The notes beneath the pieces were generated by a model. It worked only from the letters and a program-made list of their open reading frames with translations, had not been told where the DNA came from and made no database searches. This document shows, piece after piece, positions 14,401 to 24,879 of a stretch of 64,000 nucleotides of DNA (the first letter of the stretch is position 1; every line of letters starts with the position of its first letter). The DNA is from Ianthella basta (Eukaryota > Porifera > Demospongiae > Verongiida > Ianthellidae): positions 4,991,375 through 5,055,374 of the forward strand of contig OZ025872.1 of NCBI GenBank assembly GCA_964019415.1, read 5' to 3'. Position numbers and translations under genes: made by a program.

Positions 14401-14848
14401 ATTCAGAGCAGAGGTCTGAGAAGTCTTGAGCCAATAGATTCATTTTCAGTTTCATGTAGTCGTGAAGATTTGCCTTCTTAACAAAGTGCTGAAGCTCAAG
14501 ATCCTCTAAACTCCTAGTGGATGACCTACTGTATTTTAGTGGCAGCTCTGCAACAAAAGAATCCAAATGATTAAGCCTTGTCTAAACACACATACACAAT
14601 ACATGTAGGACAATGATCTTGTGTTGTATGCAGCTATAAAATGCTCAAGCCAATGTGTAGGCCTGTATAAGCTGAGACAGTTTTATTCTACAGAACACTG
14701 AGCAGGAATTAGATCTTCAAAACGTTAACTCCACCAGGTATATTATAATATTATCTGTATGCCTCTTCTAGCTACCACACCAATAGATGCATTCAGAGAA
14801 CTTTATTACCTGGCTTTGGCAAAGGGTCCACAGGTTCATGGCGAACAT
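1..14848 (-). CDS. Gene A: paralogue of gene 2, 5' exons not found, 3' end beyond the window
   Basis: Fourteen exons follow gene 2's order: 14810-14848, 13640-14547, 9581-9625, 9141-9201, 8739-8806, 6211-6417, 4724-4894, 4489-4572, 3108-3152, 2859-2963, 2520-2621, 2219-2320, 699-902 and 1-21 (cut by the window). Phases are consistent and I saw no internal stop. The unknown domain, linker, coiled coil and ankyrin exons are present. The death-domain and N-terminal exons were not found up to the start of gene 3 at about 16,314, so gene A is either 5' truncated or has a different start. One donor (GTGCTC at 4,723) is weak. It may still be expressed from another promoter. Confidence 0.65.
330..389. 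mobile_element. 60-bp TAGTCT-ended MITE-like insert in a gene A intron
   Basis: It runs from TAGTCTCACTTCCAGCCCC to GGCACACAAGACTA. A paralogous copy sits at 37,767-37,825 in a gene 2 intron, and a right-hand half at about 40,895-40,940. Terminal sequence matches the AcademH-type 36.4-kb element. Flanking 9-mers agree only in part, so the insertion is old and was duplicated with its intron. Confidence 0.4.
699..3152 (-). CDS. Gene A ankyrin-repeat exons
   Basis: Exons 3108-3152 (LTRGAMAVTRGNHPQ), 2859-2963, 2520-2621, 2219-2320 and 699-902 encode five complete ankyrin repeats or halves of repeats, all phase 0. A sixth exon starts at 21 and runs out of the window. The exon at 699-902 has NAMHMAARCGQLEIIKFL and YTMLHWAAQKGHCEVARYL. 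Introns between these exons align with gene 2's introns at 42-43 kb. The ISL2EU-like element at 1,298-2,162 sits in the intron between the last two complete exons. Confidence 0.75.
1298..2162. mobile_element. 865-bp ISL2EU-like non-autonomous DNA transposon
   Basis: A perfect 15-bp terminal inverted repeat, CGCATGTGGGACATG, is flanked by the 2-bp duplication AT. The paralogous empty site in gene 2 introns (GAGATATTGCTTAC near 37,310 and 41,790) confirms exact ends. A 2-bp AT duplication is what I recall for ISL2EU. Internally an inverted pair (CTAACTTTTCCATGTGAGCG near 1,719 and its inverse near 1,850) forms a second hairpin. No transposase is evident. Confidence 0.65.
2371..2460. repeat. GT microsatellite in a gene A intron
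   Basis: Pure GT tract between ankyrin exons 2219-2320 and 2520-2621, equivalent to that at 42,407-42,518. Confidence 0.95.
3572..3675. mobile_element. Degraded palindromic MITE
   Basis: CTCTCGCTTCCAGCCCCTG pairs imperfectly with a right arm ending GGTTGGAAGTGAGGGAC. The interior TTGCACAATCGTGGAGAAAT matches the left end of the 36,445 element. An old member of the same family. Confidence 0.4.
4489..6417 (-). CDS. Gene A coiled-coil exons
   Basis: Exons 6211-6417 (69 aa), 4724-4894 (57 aa) and 4489-4572 (28 aa) encode heptad-rich segments such as IIKLEEIVQQMEQKVAEVLL and QQEEINSLKELL. They correspond by position to gene 2's 45397-45633, 44464-44628 and 44263-44343, but identity is low by eye, unlike the neighbouring ankyrin exons. 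A pogo-like transposon (5,032-5,695) and a minisatellite (5,850-5,995) occupy the intron between the first two. Confidence 0.7.
5032..5695 (+). mobile_element. 664-bp pogo/Tigger-like (Tc1/mariner group) element
   Basis: The ends CCGTATTTGCTTGTGTATAA and the inverse are flanked by TA duplications. The centre keeps a broken piece of a transposase N-terminal helix-turn-helix on the plus strand (GISGKLVLDWIKKKTELKKLARTTRSLRPG-like, about 5,310-5,430). The right end carries an extra partial terminal repeat. It lies in a gene A intron and is absent from the gene 2 counterpart. Confidence 0.7.
5850..5995. repeat. Minisatellite with GTAACCCCTTTGTGCGT unit
   Basis: About eight imperfect 16-18 bp units containing GTAACCCCTT. 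It lies in a gene A intron. It resembles telomeric C-rich repeats only superficially. Confidence 0.8.
7500..8235. repeat. R1 interspersed repeat, copy 1
   Basis: The first ~110 bp fold back: GTTAAACGGTGACCAAGAGG with GAGACACCGATTGGTCAGC. The right end reads GTTTAGACGCACGTTACCATGG. Sequence is shared with 12,238-13,512 and 38,541-39,803. No TIR or coding capacity was recognised; probably a non-autonomous transposon. Confidence 0.5.
9660..9911 (+). other. Open frame of 83 codons, not recognised
   Basis: The frame has coding-like composition (KEKLYPPGNFNQLLCRVTRQAR region) and lies in a gene A intron on the opposite strand. No start context, splice model or family is evident. It may be a transposase relic or chance. 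Confidence 0.2.
10435..10620. repeat. R1 interspersed repeat, left part, copy 2
   Basis: It carries the AACAGTTAAATGCTGATC start and the foldback (GGTGTCTGCGTGATTTAAAA, then GAGACACTGATGGGTCACC). A possible right end lies at 11,765-11,800 after the R2 repeat, so R2 may have inserted into R1 here. Confidence 0.4.
10645..11640. repeat. R2 interspersed repeat, copy 1, ending in a long palindrome
   Basis: About 1 kb. A minus-strand relic frame near 10,809-11,021 contains KTKRGKCRGRYLRVGAP. The right third (11,340-11,630) is a near-perfect palindrome with arms around GGGATGGCATAAAAAGGACA. It matches 47,435-48,390 in opposite orientation. The class is unknown to me. Confidence 0.5.
12238..13512. 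repeat. R1 interspersed repeat, copy 3, with a nested TGTCA element
   Basis: R1 sequence from ATTCAGAGCACGAGGCACG to CATAGTAATGGGATCTATAAC, interrupted by the TGTCA element at 12,411-13,001. The left end is truncated relative to copy 1. Confidence 0.5.
12411..13001. mobile_element. TGTCA-ended element, copy 1 (591 bp)
   Basis: The ends TGTCATGGTTTATTCCATCC and ...AATAAACTGTGACA form inverted repeats rich in ATCCCC blocks. Flanks CCGG and CCAG suggest a 4-bp duplication. It inserted into repeat family R1. Internal frames are short and not recognised. Confidence 0.6.
13640..14547 (-). CDS. Gene A, ~302-aa unrecognised domain exon
   Basis: This is the paralogue of 48,622-49,529, the same 908 nt, starting with the split codon that gives ELPLKYSRSSTRS and ending FTADFLGVTE before a GTAAGG donor. 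It conserves LLAQDFSDL, KLLY.NALTVIKKLL, the ERGVAEAILSHYSLHL block and EVSIPG.FTFSPSVDFFL. The open reading frame is intact. An identical exon length with divergent sequence suggests selection on the protein rather than recent copying. Confidence 0.75.
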
Positions 14849-16313
14849 CTGTAGAAAGAAATAATTAAACAAGTAACTATGTCCCAGTTTTAAATTAAAT
14901 AGATAATAATATATAAGCTACTAAATGCTTCCTACCGTAGATCTGCACTAAAACATGCAGTAGCACAAAAATTGGGGCACAGTCTCCTGTGCTTACATGT
15001 AAGTCATAGTAGTCATAGTAACTATGTCATCACAAAGCTGTGAGTGATGCGAACCTTGCAGCTATGCTAGGACTTCAGGTTATGGGAGCTCTTATTCGCT
15101 GTCGGCAAACGTTCGAATTAAACTCTACGGTCGTTATAGCAGCCTGCAGATAGTGTGCAGATAGTTTAAAACTGGCAAGGGACCGACTCGCTGGCTTGCA
15201 ATAGGCTGGCAACTGAAGAGCGGGCATTCAGCAATATTTTTAATTAAAGACTTGAAGAAATGTTACAAGTGCAAATGAAGCAACGTCACATGTAGCTAGC
15301 AATGGCAGTGTCCCTTTCAACATCACATGTGTGGCAATGAAGTACTGTCACTTTCCACAATAGCTAATTTATTCATGTGGTTGACAGTTTTTCGTCCACA
15401 GGAAATTCTTGTATGCATTCCACTGATGTGCATACCTCCCAAACTAACGACCTAGTAGCTCCCATGTCTTTCTTCCTAACTCACTACAGGATAAGGACAG
15501 CAGTCAGAAGTGGAGCTGGAGAGGTGTGTGTACGTAGGTGGTTATTTAACAAACCTTTGTAATTTTGAAGCTGCTGTAGGTATAATTACACAAGTATTAA
15601 AAGATAAACTGATAGCTCATAGCTATATCCTTTGGTTGTTTACCACCCTATTTGAGTACATGGCCGATTGAAATTGTCTATTTAATTGGAATGTTTCTAT
15701 ATGACATTGTAAAATGTTGTGAGTGTAGAAGTTTCATATTTTGATTCATTCCATCTAAAGGAGGCCAGCAATTAGATGCTGACCACCTTGGATTGCTACC
15801 TGTGTTCCTGTTATGAGGTCTGCCACTTTTGGCACACTGTAGATTGGCAGACCCAGACAGAGGAGTTCACTCACAGACAAACTCTCAGTCATAACATGAA
15901 CCTTATTCTGCTTATTCACCACACCCTCTGTGCTACCTCAGTTTCTTACTCTGTAAGTCCATGCAGCCAACTGCTGTCTGCCTCTCAGTGCTTTGCTTTC
16001 ACGCTTGTTCTATAAGTCCATCTTGTTGACGACCAACTGTAATGGACAGCCTGGGTACAAGGCAGCCCCTATTCTTGCTGTGAATATCAGTGCATGCATA
16101 AAACCAGTTCACAATGACGCTAGTGCTAGAGAATTTTGCAGTTTCTGCAAGCCACGTAAAGTATATATATAGGTATGCGCGTAACATATATATGCATGGT
16201 GAAGCGTTTTAATAACAACAGAGATTTGGATTCTTGCATTGTCTATGTAACACAGTGTAACCTTGTACTCCCTTCCTACTTCCCTATATATGCATGTCAG
16301 TCTGTTGTACCAG
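14849..16313. other. Gap between gene A and gene 3
   Basis: Both genes should have 5' exons here if complete. I find neither a death-domain exon nor coiled-coil exons on either strand, nor a clear transposon. The sequence is single-copy-looking, with a possible new first exon for gene 3 at 16,175. Confidence 0.5.
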
Positions 16314-19300
16314 ACCAAGTAACTGGGCAAGCACCTGCAGCCACAGGAGGCACCCAACCACAGGTACACAGACTACTTTTGTTGTTTACGTGTACCTTAA
16401 CTTAGCTGTGAAACAATGTTCATAGTTAGTACTTTTACACCTCCATCTAAACTGTATTGCCAGTGTTGGTTACTCTCACTGTATTGGTAGGTTGTTGCCA
16501 TAAGCCCTGTTATTGTAGCAGCAAAAGTTGGTCTGCTCTCTATAGTGAGGAAGCTGTTGAATGGAGGAGCAGCCACTGTAGGGGATCAGGATGAGGTCGG
16601 CACATTGCGTACTGTAACTAGCGTAAAGGGCCTGGGGATGGGGCTAGTACTGTACAGCATATGTGTTGTGTGAGATGTACAGTATGGGCTGCATGTTACT
16701 GTGGAGTCATTGTGCTTTTCAAGTGTGTACATGCATACATGTGCACGTATGTGTGTGTGCTCATGGTGTTGCAGATGTTCGGGTAGTAACTAACTGTGTT
16801 TCTATCTTGGGTATGTACCCAACATTCAGTAAGGCGTACTCCTTCATCTCCTACAGGCGACGGGGATGACAGCACTGCTGTATGCGTCTCTGAAGGGTCA
16901 CCTCCCTGTAGTTCGAGAGTTGGTGGATGTCTACAGTGTGAATGTGTTTCAGAAGAGCAAGGTATGTATGTGTTAGGCCATGAGCACACCACAACTTGAA
17001 CCACACTTTCATGAAACACAGGTCGACAGGCACAGTTGCTGTTTCATTAACTATACCATCTTTCTGTCAATCCCTGACACACTGTTCTGTACTGCTAGCA
17101 CATCAATTGTTTCTTGGGTCAATCCTTACACATACATTCACGTACACACTGCATCCCATCATATCCTTCCCTCTGTTCACTTGACTAACGTTTTGAAACC
17201 ATTTTGAAAGTTCAACCAAGTTTACATCAATGTGTACTAAAAGAATTTTGCCGTCAATCACATAATACACATTGTACATTATTAGGTGTGAAGTAGGATG
17301 GCATCAGCTATACAATGGAGAGATCATGTTTTTTGTTTGCTTTGCACCTGTTTTGAGGAATTTCAATAAACATTGTGGCCAATTACGGGTATGTACACAG
17401 GTTTTGATGAAACATACCCATTTTGAAAATATTTTGAAACTGGTTCGAAGTACTCGTGCACAGGCTCCTAAACGGTTCAGAGTGGCCATCTGACAGTGGG
17501 TGGCATACCAGGTCTGTTTGACTGAGTTGATGGTGACAGTGCATGAATCAATTCAGACAGTGCATGATGCGTTATTAAATGGGGTGATTGCTTGGAGGAG
17601 GCCGCTGCAGAAGCGACGTAGATTGACTCCCAGCTGCCATCAATAGGACCTCAGTCTCACAGCATACTGTGACAATAGTACTGTTGTAGCAGGTTGGTTT
17701 GGTGTATTGCAGGGCTCAGAGCATCTAGATTTCAAAATTTCCTTGGGGGGGGGGTAGGGGGCATGCCCCCAGACCCCCCTATATAGAAGGTTGGGCACAC
17801 TATGTCATGGCTGATTCTATCCTGGTGCTACGGCCCTGTAATGCTCTGTATTATTGTGTCTTGCAATCTGTATGGTCTCTTTGTAGAATGGTGGCAATGC
17901 CATGCACAAGGCTGCACAAGGTGGACACCTGGAGGTGATCAAGTTCCTCTCTGAAAGGTTTGGCAAAAGGATCCATGAGAGAGACAATGATGGCTTAAGT
18001 ATGTTGCACTGGGCAGCCCAAGGGGGCCACTGTGAGGTGGCACGCTACTTGATTGAAGACATGCAAATGGACCCACAGGATAGAGATGAGGTGTGTGGGG
18101 TGGACTTGTCCAATGTGCATAGAGGCTGCATGTTTTTGGGCTAACTATAACTGTACCTGTATGGCAACTAACTATGCTTGTGGGAACTAGGCAATTCTAT
18201 GCAGATTGGTACATGTCACTCAGCTAACAGCAACATTGAGGGATCCTATTCATCTTCACTGACAACTGACACTTCAGCCGATTCCATTTTTGTCATAGCC
18301 TCGCGTAGCCACTCCCTATTTCATTTTCTGCGGGGGTGATGAAATACGAACTGGCTACGCGAGGCTACTGTTGTCAGGCTTTTGTGCCATTTTTTCAACT
18401 ATGATAAATGCACACATTTGACACAGATAAGTGTCAAATGATTACAATACTGTATTCGCTTATCTTATTATATGCATACGATGATATCACTGGCAAAACC
18501 AAAATAGATTTCACCCATACTTTAAATTTAAACTTGAATGCAGTTGGTCTAGCCAAGTCGCTTATGTTAATCTATATATAACCTGTAACTGAATACACAC
18601 ATATGTAAAGGTTACACCTATACTGTTTTGAGCTGCTGATGACTGTGATATTTAGGCCTGCAAATGCAGACTAACTGAGGTTAACAGCCATGGATCGATG
18701 TGATCCCTATTGTCAAAGAAAAGTCATCGACACAAGATAAATTGTTTGTCATCTCCTGTTGGGTGAGCCCCTACTGTACAGGAATTAAAATAATGCTCTT
18801 TGTAGGTGATTCATCTTCAAGCAGTTCCCATCTAAAATGAGATTACTATACTGTAGCAAGCTCCCAATCACCCACAGCACATACACCTACACATTCTTAC
18901 ACTTGCACATGCCCTCACCCAGTGAATTATGCTTGGATAGTACACCTGAATTCTTTCCCTTGAGCAGCTCGGCAACACAGCACTGCTGGCAGCTGCATTT
19001 GGAGGCAGTGTTGAGATGATGAGAATGCTATTGAAAGATTTCTGTAGTTCCCTGGATGAAGAGGATGACGTGAGTGTGTACCATCCAAAATGCTGTTCTG
19101 ATTTGGATCATAGCTCTTGAAAGTATATTTCTGTCTGTCATGCACTAGGTGTATCCATACCATGCTTTCAGTGTTTCTTGTACTGATTGTGCTTTGAAGT
19201 GTGCACTTTATCACATGAGTTAAGTATTTGAAACATACCATTCTCACATGCATGCAATGCCAATGGGCAGTAGGACCAAAACTTTAATTACTCACGTGAT

Positions 19301-21979
19301 TAAGTGTAGAATCACAATTGGGAAAAGTAACTCACTGTATCAACAAGCACTGTATATCGTGTGTTCAGTGTAAGTGTAACAGTGGACTCACTAGCAGTAG
19401 TGTACTGAATATGTATTTCATGTAAACTGAATTTAACTATTGGCCCAGCTTTATAGAATATACTGATAGCTATTTCAGTGAATAGAGAACAATGTGCATT
19501 GCAACTTGTGGGTTTTATCTCATTGACTAATTAATTCTTACCAGTGTACAGAGTGTGTTAAGAGAGTACCTCATCCCTACATTGTCTTGTTTTCTGGAAA
19601 ACTGTATGCGTTTATTGCCCTTAGTATTACTAGTTGGATGGCAATCATAGTACCAGTGTACATGTGTAGGGTGTGGTGTATTTGAATGCACACATGCGCA
19701 TCATGCATGATGTGTTAGTACTGCTTTTAAATTAATGTAAGTGTGCACAAACAAACACACTTACATTATGTTCTAATCTACGTGCATATATACTCATTTA
19801 CAGTGCTCTAATTTTATTGCATCGAATTTCCTTGCTCAGCGGGGCAGCAATGCGCTGCTGTTAGCTGCTTTAGGTGGCAGTGTTGAGGTGGTGAGGGTGC
19901 TGATAGAGGAGTTTGACAGTTCAGTGGATGAAGCAAATGATGTGAGTGTGAGCCCAACTGAATATGCAGGACTGGTTTGCAGCAACTGTTGAAGTACTGT
20001 ATCTATCTCATGCTGCCATATGCACTTGGTGGGTAATTTGTGCATTATGTACCTGTAAAACGTTTCAGGATACACCTAATTCAATTAGGCTATGATGCAG
20101 CAAATTGCTGTACTCTGTTTGGTCCAATGGTCCATTGGAGGTGTTCTAAATTGCTTATTCCACCTCGAATTCAACTTATACCACTGCCGGTTCAACTCAG
20201 GTAGCTTCTAGCGCATTTGTCAAACTTTTGGCACCTTAGCTGTAACAAGCTTGGAGTGAGGTTAACTTGTGCAATACCTCGCAGCAACGGGCTATGCATG
20301 GTCATTGCCATGCAGTTTATGCGGCCATTTTCTAATTGGCTATCTTTCTATCATCATTTCTAGCAGAAGTCTGCAGCCCGTGTCCTTGCCCATATTGACA
20401 CTGGTTGCTATCATAGACTAAACACCTTAGACTGAGAACTGCTAGCGTCTACTAATCGGTTTTCCATGGTGTTCCAAATCCTGTAGACACCTTGGCTTTG
20501 GTGTAAACCTGTATTTTCACTGCCTATGTGTGCAGTGTACAAGCAGTTACAAAAATAATAAAGGTCTCAGTGCAAGGAAGACTCATGTTGTCTTATAATA
20601 TGGAAGCACCATCTAAATCCTGAACTGGTTCAGATGGTTTGACAACTTTCAGCTGTCTTCATTCGTTAGCTATTGACCCTTATAGGCCCAGATATATAGT
20701 ATGGTGGGCAGTCACACAATGGGGACGTATGAGGTGTAATACACACCACCCCACATGCACTGTGACTGATATGTAAGATGGCTGCCAGAATGCAGTGAAG
20801 ACCCTGAAAGCCTGCTCATTCATTCGCTGAATCCATGGTTCATTTTTCTCTGATATGTTTCTTGCTTGTTTGTGAACAAATTCTTTGCATTCCAATCCTG
20901 CCTTTGTTTTTCAGAAGTAGCTGTCTCAGATGTAAGTGGCCCACCTCCACTCCTCAGTACATTCACTCTTGCCAGGACAAATAGTTTCTGCCAACCTCAC
21001 GTGGCACCCTTTTCTTACCCGTGTCCAAGAACTCACACAGACGTGCTGTGTACTTTATCCTTGTGCACATAATGATTCTCCTCCCCCTCCCCCCACATGC
21101 ATGCATATTGACACATTGTGACTAACGTACACATGCACATTACGTGTTTGCCAGTGCTCAATTGTTAACTTGCTTCCTTCCCTTTGCACAGAGTGGTGAC
21201 ACTGCACTGCTGCTTGCTGCATTGGGTGACAATTTAGATCTAGTATAGATCCTGTTAACAGAGTTCGGCAGCTCCCTGAATGAAGTGAACAATGTGAGTG
21301 TGTACTTTATTAAATGCTGTGCTGCATGTCCTGTGGCAACCTTTGTACACAATATCTCAGACTGCCATGCACTAGGTGTACTCTTTGTGCAGTGTGTATC
21401 CATAGGATGTGTTCAGTAGAGATATACCAGCAGACTTGCTGGCTATAGTGTGCAAGAGGTGTAACTTGGATTCCGCTGTTGGGGAAGCAGTGTGTGTGCA
21501 TGGCTTTGTAGAGTGTACTGATAGCAGTAATTATTCTGGTAGATAGCAAACAGCATTGCAGTTTATGTTTTTAACTTTCCAGTGCTGTTGTTCTTTAATG
21601 TATTGGAACACTTCACCTCAGTATCCATGCAGATTTGAGAGGTGTACCCCATGTACTGTGTGTGCAGGATAACTCTAACATAATAAGGCCCATCTCCTAC
21701 ACAGCAGCAACGTATACATCTACACACACAACACAAACCCATGCACACATAACACATTATCCGTACTTACACTCACAGGTTGATCGCAATGCCCTCCACA
21801 TTGCTTCAGCCAATGGACACCTGGAATTGGTGAAGTACCTCCTTCCCAAATTTGGTCAGAAGAAGTTTGATGTGGATGAAAATCGTTACACATGTCTGAC
21901 CTTAGCTATTCAAGAAAAGGAGCTAGATGTTGTAGACTATCTTCTTCAGGAAGGTGGACTTTGCGTCCCTCAGCAGCAG
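16314..21979 (+). pseudogene. Gene 3: plus-strand ankyrin gene, N-terminal part missing, one in-frame stop
   Basis: Exons 16314-16363 (VTGQAPAATGGTQPQ, equivalent to LTRGAM), 16491-16595, 16857-16961, 17887-18090, 18968-19069, 19840-19941, 21192-21293 and 21779-21979 encode about nine ankyrin repeats in phase 0. No death domain, unknown domain or coiled coil lies upstream. An ORF from ATG 16,175 runs into the first exon and could be a new start (weak). Exon 21192-21293 has TAG at 21,246-21,248 where the duplicate at 63 kb has a Lys codon, so the copy is probably broken or truncated. The last exon lacks the family's usual stop and ends at a GTGAGC donor with no exon recognised after it. The donor at 16,596 (GTCGGC) is also poor. 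Confidence 0.6.
18296..18367. mobile_element. 72-bp MITE with TAGCCTCGCGTAGCCA ends
   Basis: Perfect 16-bp terminal inverted repeats flank a short centre. The flanks TTTTTGTCA and CTGTTGTCA match at 7 of 9 bases, suggesting an old 9-bp duplication. The ends differ from, but resemble, the TAGTCTC class. It lies in a gene 3 intron. Confidence 0.55.
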
Positions 21980-21995
21980 GTGAGCACCCTTACTT

Positions 21996-22108
21996 TAGTC
22001 TCATGTATAATGGCCAGACCACTTCCTCCCCTCCATTTTGTATGGTGACCTCCCCAACCGATGATGTCACCAAATAGTGGAGGGGAGTGGTCTGGCTACG
22101 TGAGACTA
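21996..22108. mobile_element. 113-bp AcademH-type MITE just after the last gene 3 exon
   Basis: TAGTCTCATGTATAATGGCCAG at the left pairs with a right end reading CTGGCTACGTGAGACTA, with inner inverted ...CCACT.CCTCCCCTCCA. The flanks CCCTTACTT and CCCTTTCTG are a diverged 9-bp duplication. It begins 17 bp after the donor ending exon 21779-21979. Confidence 0.65.
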
Positions 22109-24879
22109 CCCTTTCTGTGCAGTCTTGGAGTGTTTCTCTTTAAATTCAGTGTTTAGAAGCAATTTGGCCCGAAACTTTTAATTTGTGTAGCCCAACACAT
22201 CGGAAAGCGAATGACAGCTGTAGTGAGATTAAGCTGTTCCAGCCATGAAGCAGTGAGTAGATGGCAATGTGTGACATTATATACCTATCACTGACATGAG
22301 TTGTGATTGAAAGTGCATTGCTGTGCCTTGTCAATATAACCTGTTACAGTGTAGTACCTTATTTCATTGCCATACCGTGCACCCACTGTTTCTGGATAGG
22401 TTGTCCCAAAGTAATGATGAAGCAGTTGACCTTGCACTCTTCTTGTTTGCTAGCCACCAAGTTATGTAGACACATTTGTTTGCTCTGTCAATACTACAGC
22501 CCCTGTATATCTCCTGTTAACTTATTGTATCTTTTGTTTTGCATGGTGAATGCTTAGACAAAAGTACATGAGATGCGTTAAAGTGTATTTAAAGAGATCA
22601 TTTTGCTTGACTGCCCAACGGCTGTTATGCAATCCTGTATGCATGCTGAGTGACAGGATGGCTTTGCTCATGAGTATACTAACAATATAAGTATTATTTA
22701 TGCAGCTTTAACCGGTAGTATGACGTGTCTGTACAGCGCTGATAATAATATATTTTGTGCGATGTCGTCTGCTATAGAGCTACGTGCAACAATTATTATT
22801 GAAAATTATGTAATTGAAGGCACAGTTCTTATCACTGCATAATTATGCATGTTATTATTAGTATTGCAGTGGTAGGAGCTCCAGAGCTTAATTCGCAGAT
22901 AATATACATAGACCCTTTCCTGGACTCCATTTATATATATTGTGAAAGTGTTGCAATAGAGGATCATGCAGCTATAAGGGCTGGGTCGACATGATTATGA
23001 GACTAGCAGCGCTATCCATGACTGTGCTATTGGACTGCATCGTGCCTCCAAGCTAGTTGACTGTGCTGCAAGCCACATGATGTGTCAGGAAATAGTTACA
23101 AAGGTGCATACATGTACAGAGCTGTAAAGTGGTCCACCAATGTGGCATGCTCATGATACATCAAGATGAAACTGACATTGCATTTTTCTTATACTGTAAT
23201 TGCTGTACATTTGATTGATCAGATTAATTTTTCGATATGCTGACTTCTGTATAATATCATAGGTACACTATACAACACTATATTATAGCATTTGTCTCAT
23301 CCCACAACCCTTCTGCTGCGTGCACACCGGCTAGAATGGTCTGGGGATGAGACAAATATAATTACATTATAGCATGCATTGGTGTTAGTTTGATCAATGG
23401 GAGGATAGATAGAACGGATGCGAACTTGATGTGTAACAGTAATGGTTGCTTGCATGGAAATTGGTTGCATGGGAATTACTGTCAGAACTGCAGCTAGCCT
23501 GCCTGTACAGGTCCTTTGACAAATCTTCATTTCTACATGTACACTGTTGCATCAGCACATAAACAAGCTTTGAAACCTGAGACACAACCTCGAGCTTGTT
23601 GCTTGTAACTGTTGACTGTTGAATCTCTTTCAAAAGTAGAAAGTTATTGTGGCTGCATGTGCTCAAGTGCTTTGCCCCCAACCATATACATGCATAAAAA
23701 TTATGCATACATTATCATAAACAAATTAAAATTAATAAAAATTTTTAATTCAATACTGCACTCGAACTCAGAGCCCAATTTTAACTTTAATACTCTCCAT
23801 TAATATTATGCCATGCAGAGCACATTCATGCATAGTGTTTGCATAATAATTAGTAATTATAATTATAATGTGCATCAACTGTGCTTGCTGGAAGCTGCAC
23901 AGTTGCATCGACTGTGTATATTGAAATGGCAACAGTTATATACCATAATTCTTGCATTCATGGGAAGAATGATATCGATTTTGCCGGACATAAAATTAAT
24001 AGCTAATAGTGCTTCTCACTAAAAATGCAAACATGCATGCAGTGTTATTATGCAATAGCTGGCACAGGACTGCTGCACAAAGGCAGGCATATTATACTTG
24101 CAATAATAGCTAGTTATATAATTAGTTACAACCAATTACAATATCGGCCGTGGCCTCGAGCTCATATTGGATTTTGCAGGAAGTCTGAGGCTTACTATAT
24201 TTGGCATAATTCATGCCCAGCGGAACAGCCAGGCTGCCCAGGCCATGGCCTGACCAGCTGCAGATTTAGGTCTGGCCTCTCTTTTGCAAACATATATACT
24301 TGCTGGCCTGTGTTTGGCCATCTAGGTAAGATTGCCTGACTGTGGCCTGACAACATTTAAAGTGCTTCCTCCGCGGACCTGTAATTACATTAAATGGAAT
24401 AATGATTTGCAATGAATTTAAGAGCATGCAATTATTAGGGGGCATAATACACTGTTAAGTTACAATTTCCATTTGTTATATATTAGTACACTTCCTTGCA
24501 ATATATAGGACTTCCAACTGGCTAAATACAAAATTACTCGCGATCGGTTTTTGTGATTGACCCTGCATTCTGTTTGGCCTGCTGTCATATAGCTATTATG
24601 CCTTGGAAGTTGGCTATAGCTACTAATTATATAGCAAATTATATTATGCATAGCTATATAATACAAAGTGGCTAGACTTCATGTAAGTAGCTATATCTTC
24701 AGATATAAATGTGAATTAACAGGGCAGGGGCTAAGACTATACATGAAAGCAAACACGCCGCTATATAAATTGTGTCTTACAGTTTACGTAACACTGTAAC
24801 AATTACAGTGTAGCATTACAAGCAAGTTATGAGGTAAAGAAAGAAAAATTTCATACAAACTACACATTATCCATGTACT
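22109..24879. other. AT-rich intergenic region
   Basis: No supported gene. Short frames only, plus the palindromic repeat at 23,288-23,362. Confidence 0.5.
23288..23362. repeat. Short palindromic MITE-like repeat
   Basis: TTTGTCTCATCCC and GGGATGAGACAAA bracket about 45 bp. The termini resemble the TAGTCTC class, but no clean duplication is visible. Confidence 0.35.

Noticed and set aside
17740-17790. G-rich run (GGGGGGGGGTAGGGGG) as a possible quadruplex or regulatory element
   Set aside because: A single short run in an intron with no conserved partner or promoter context.
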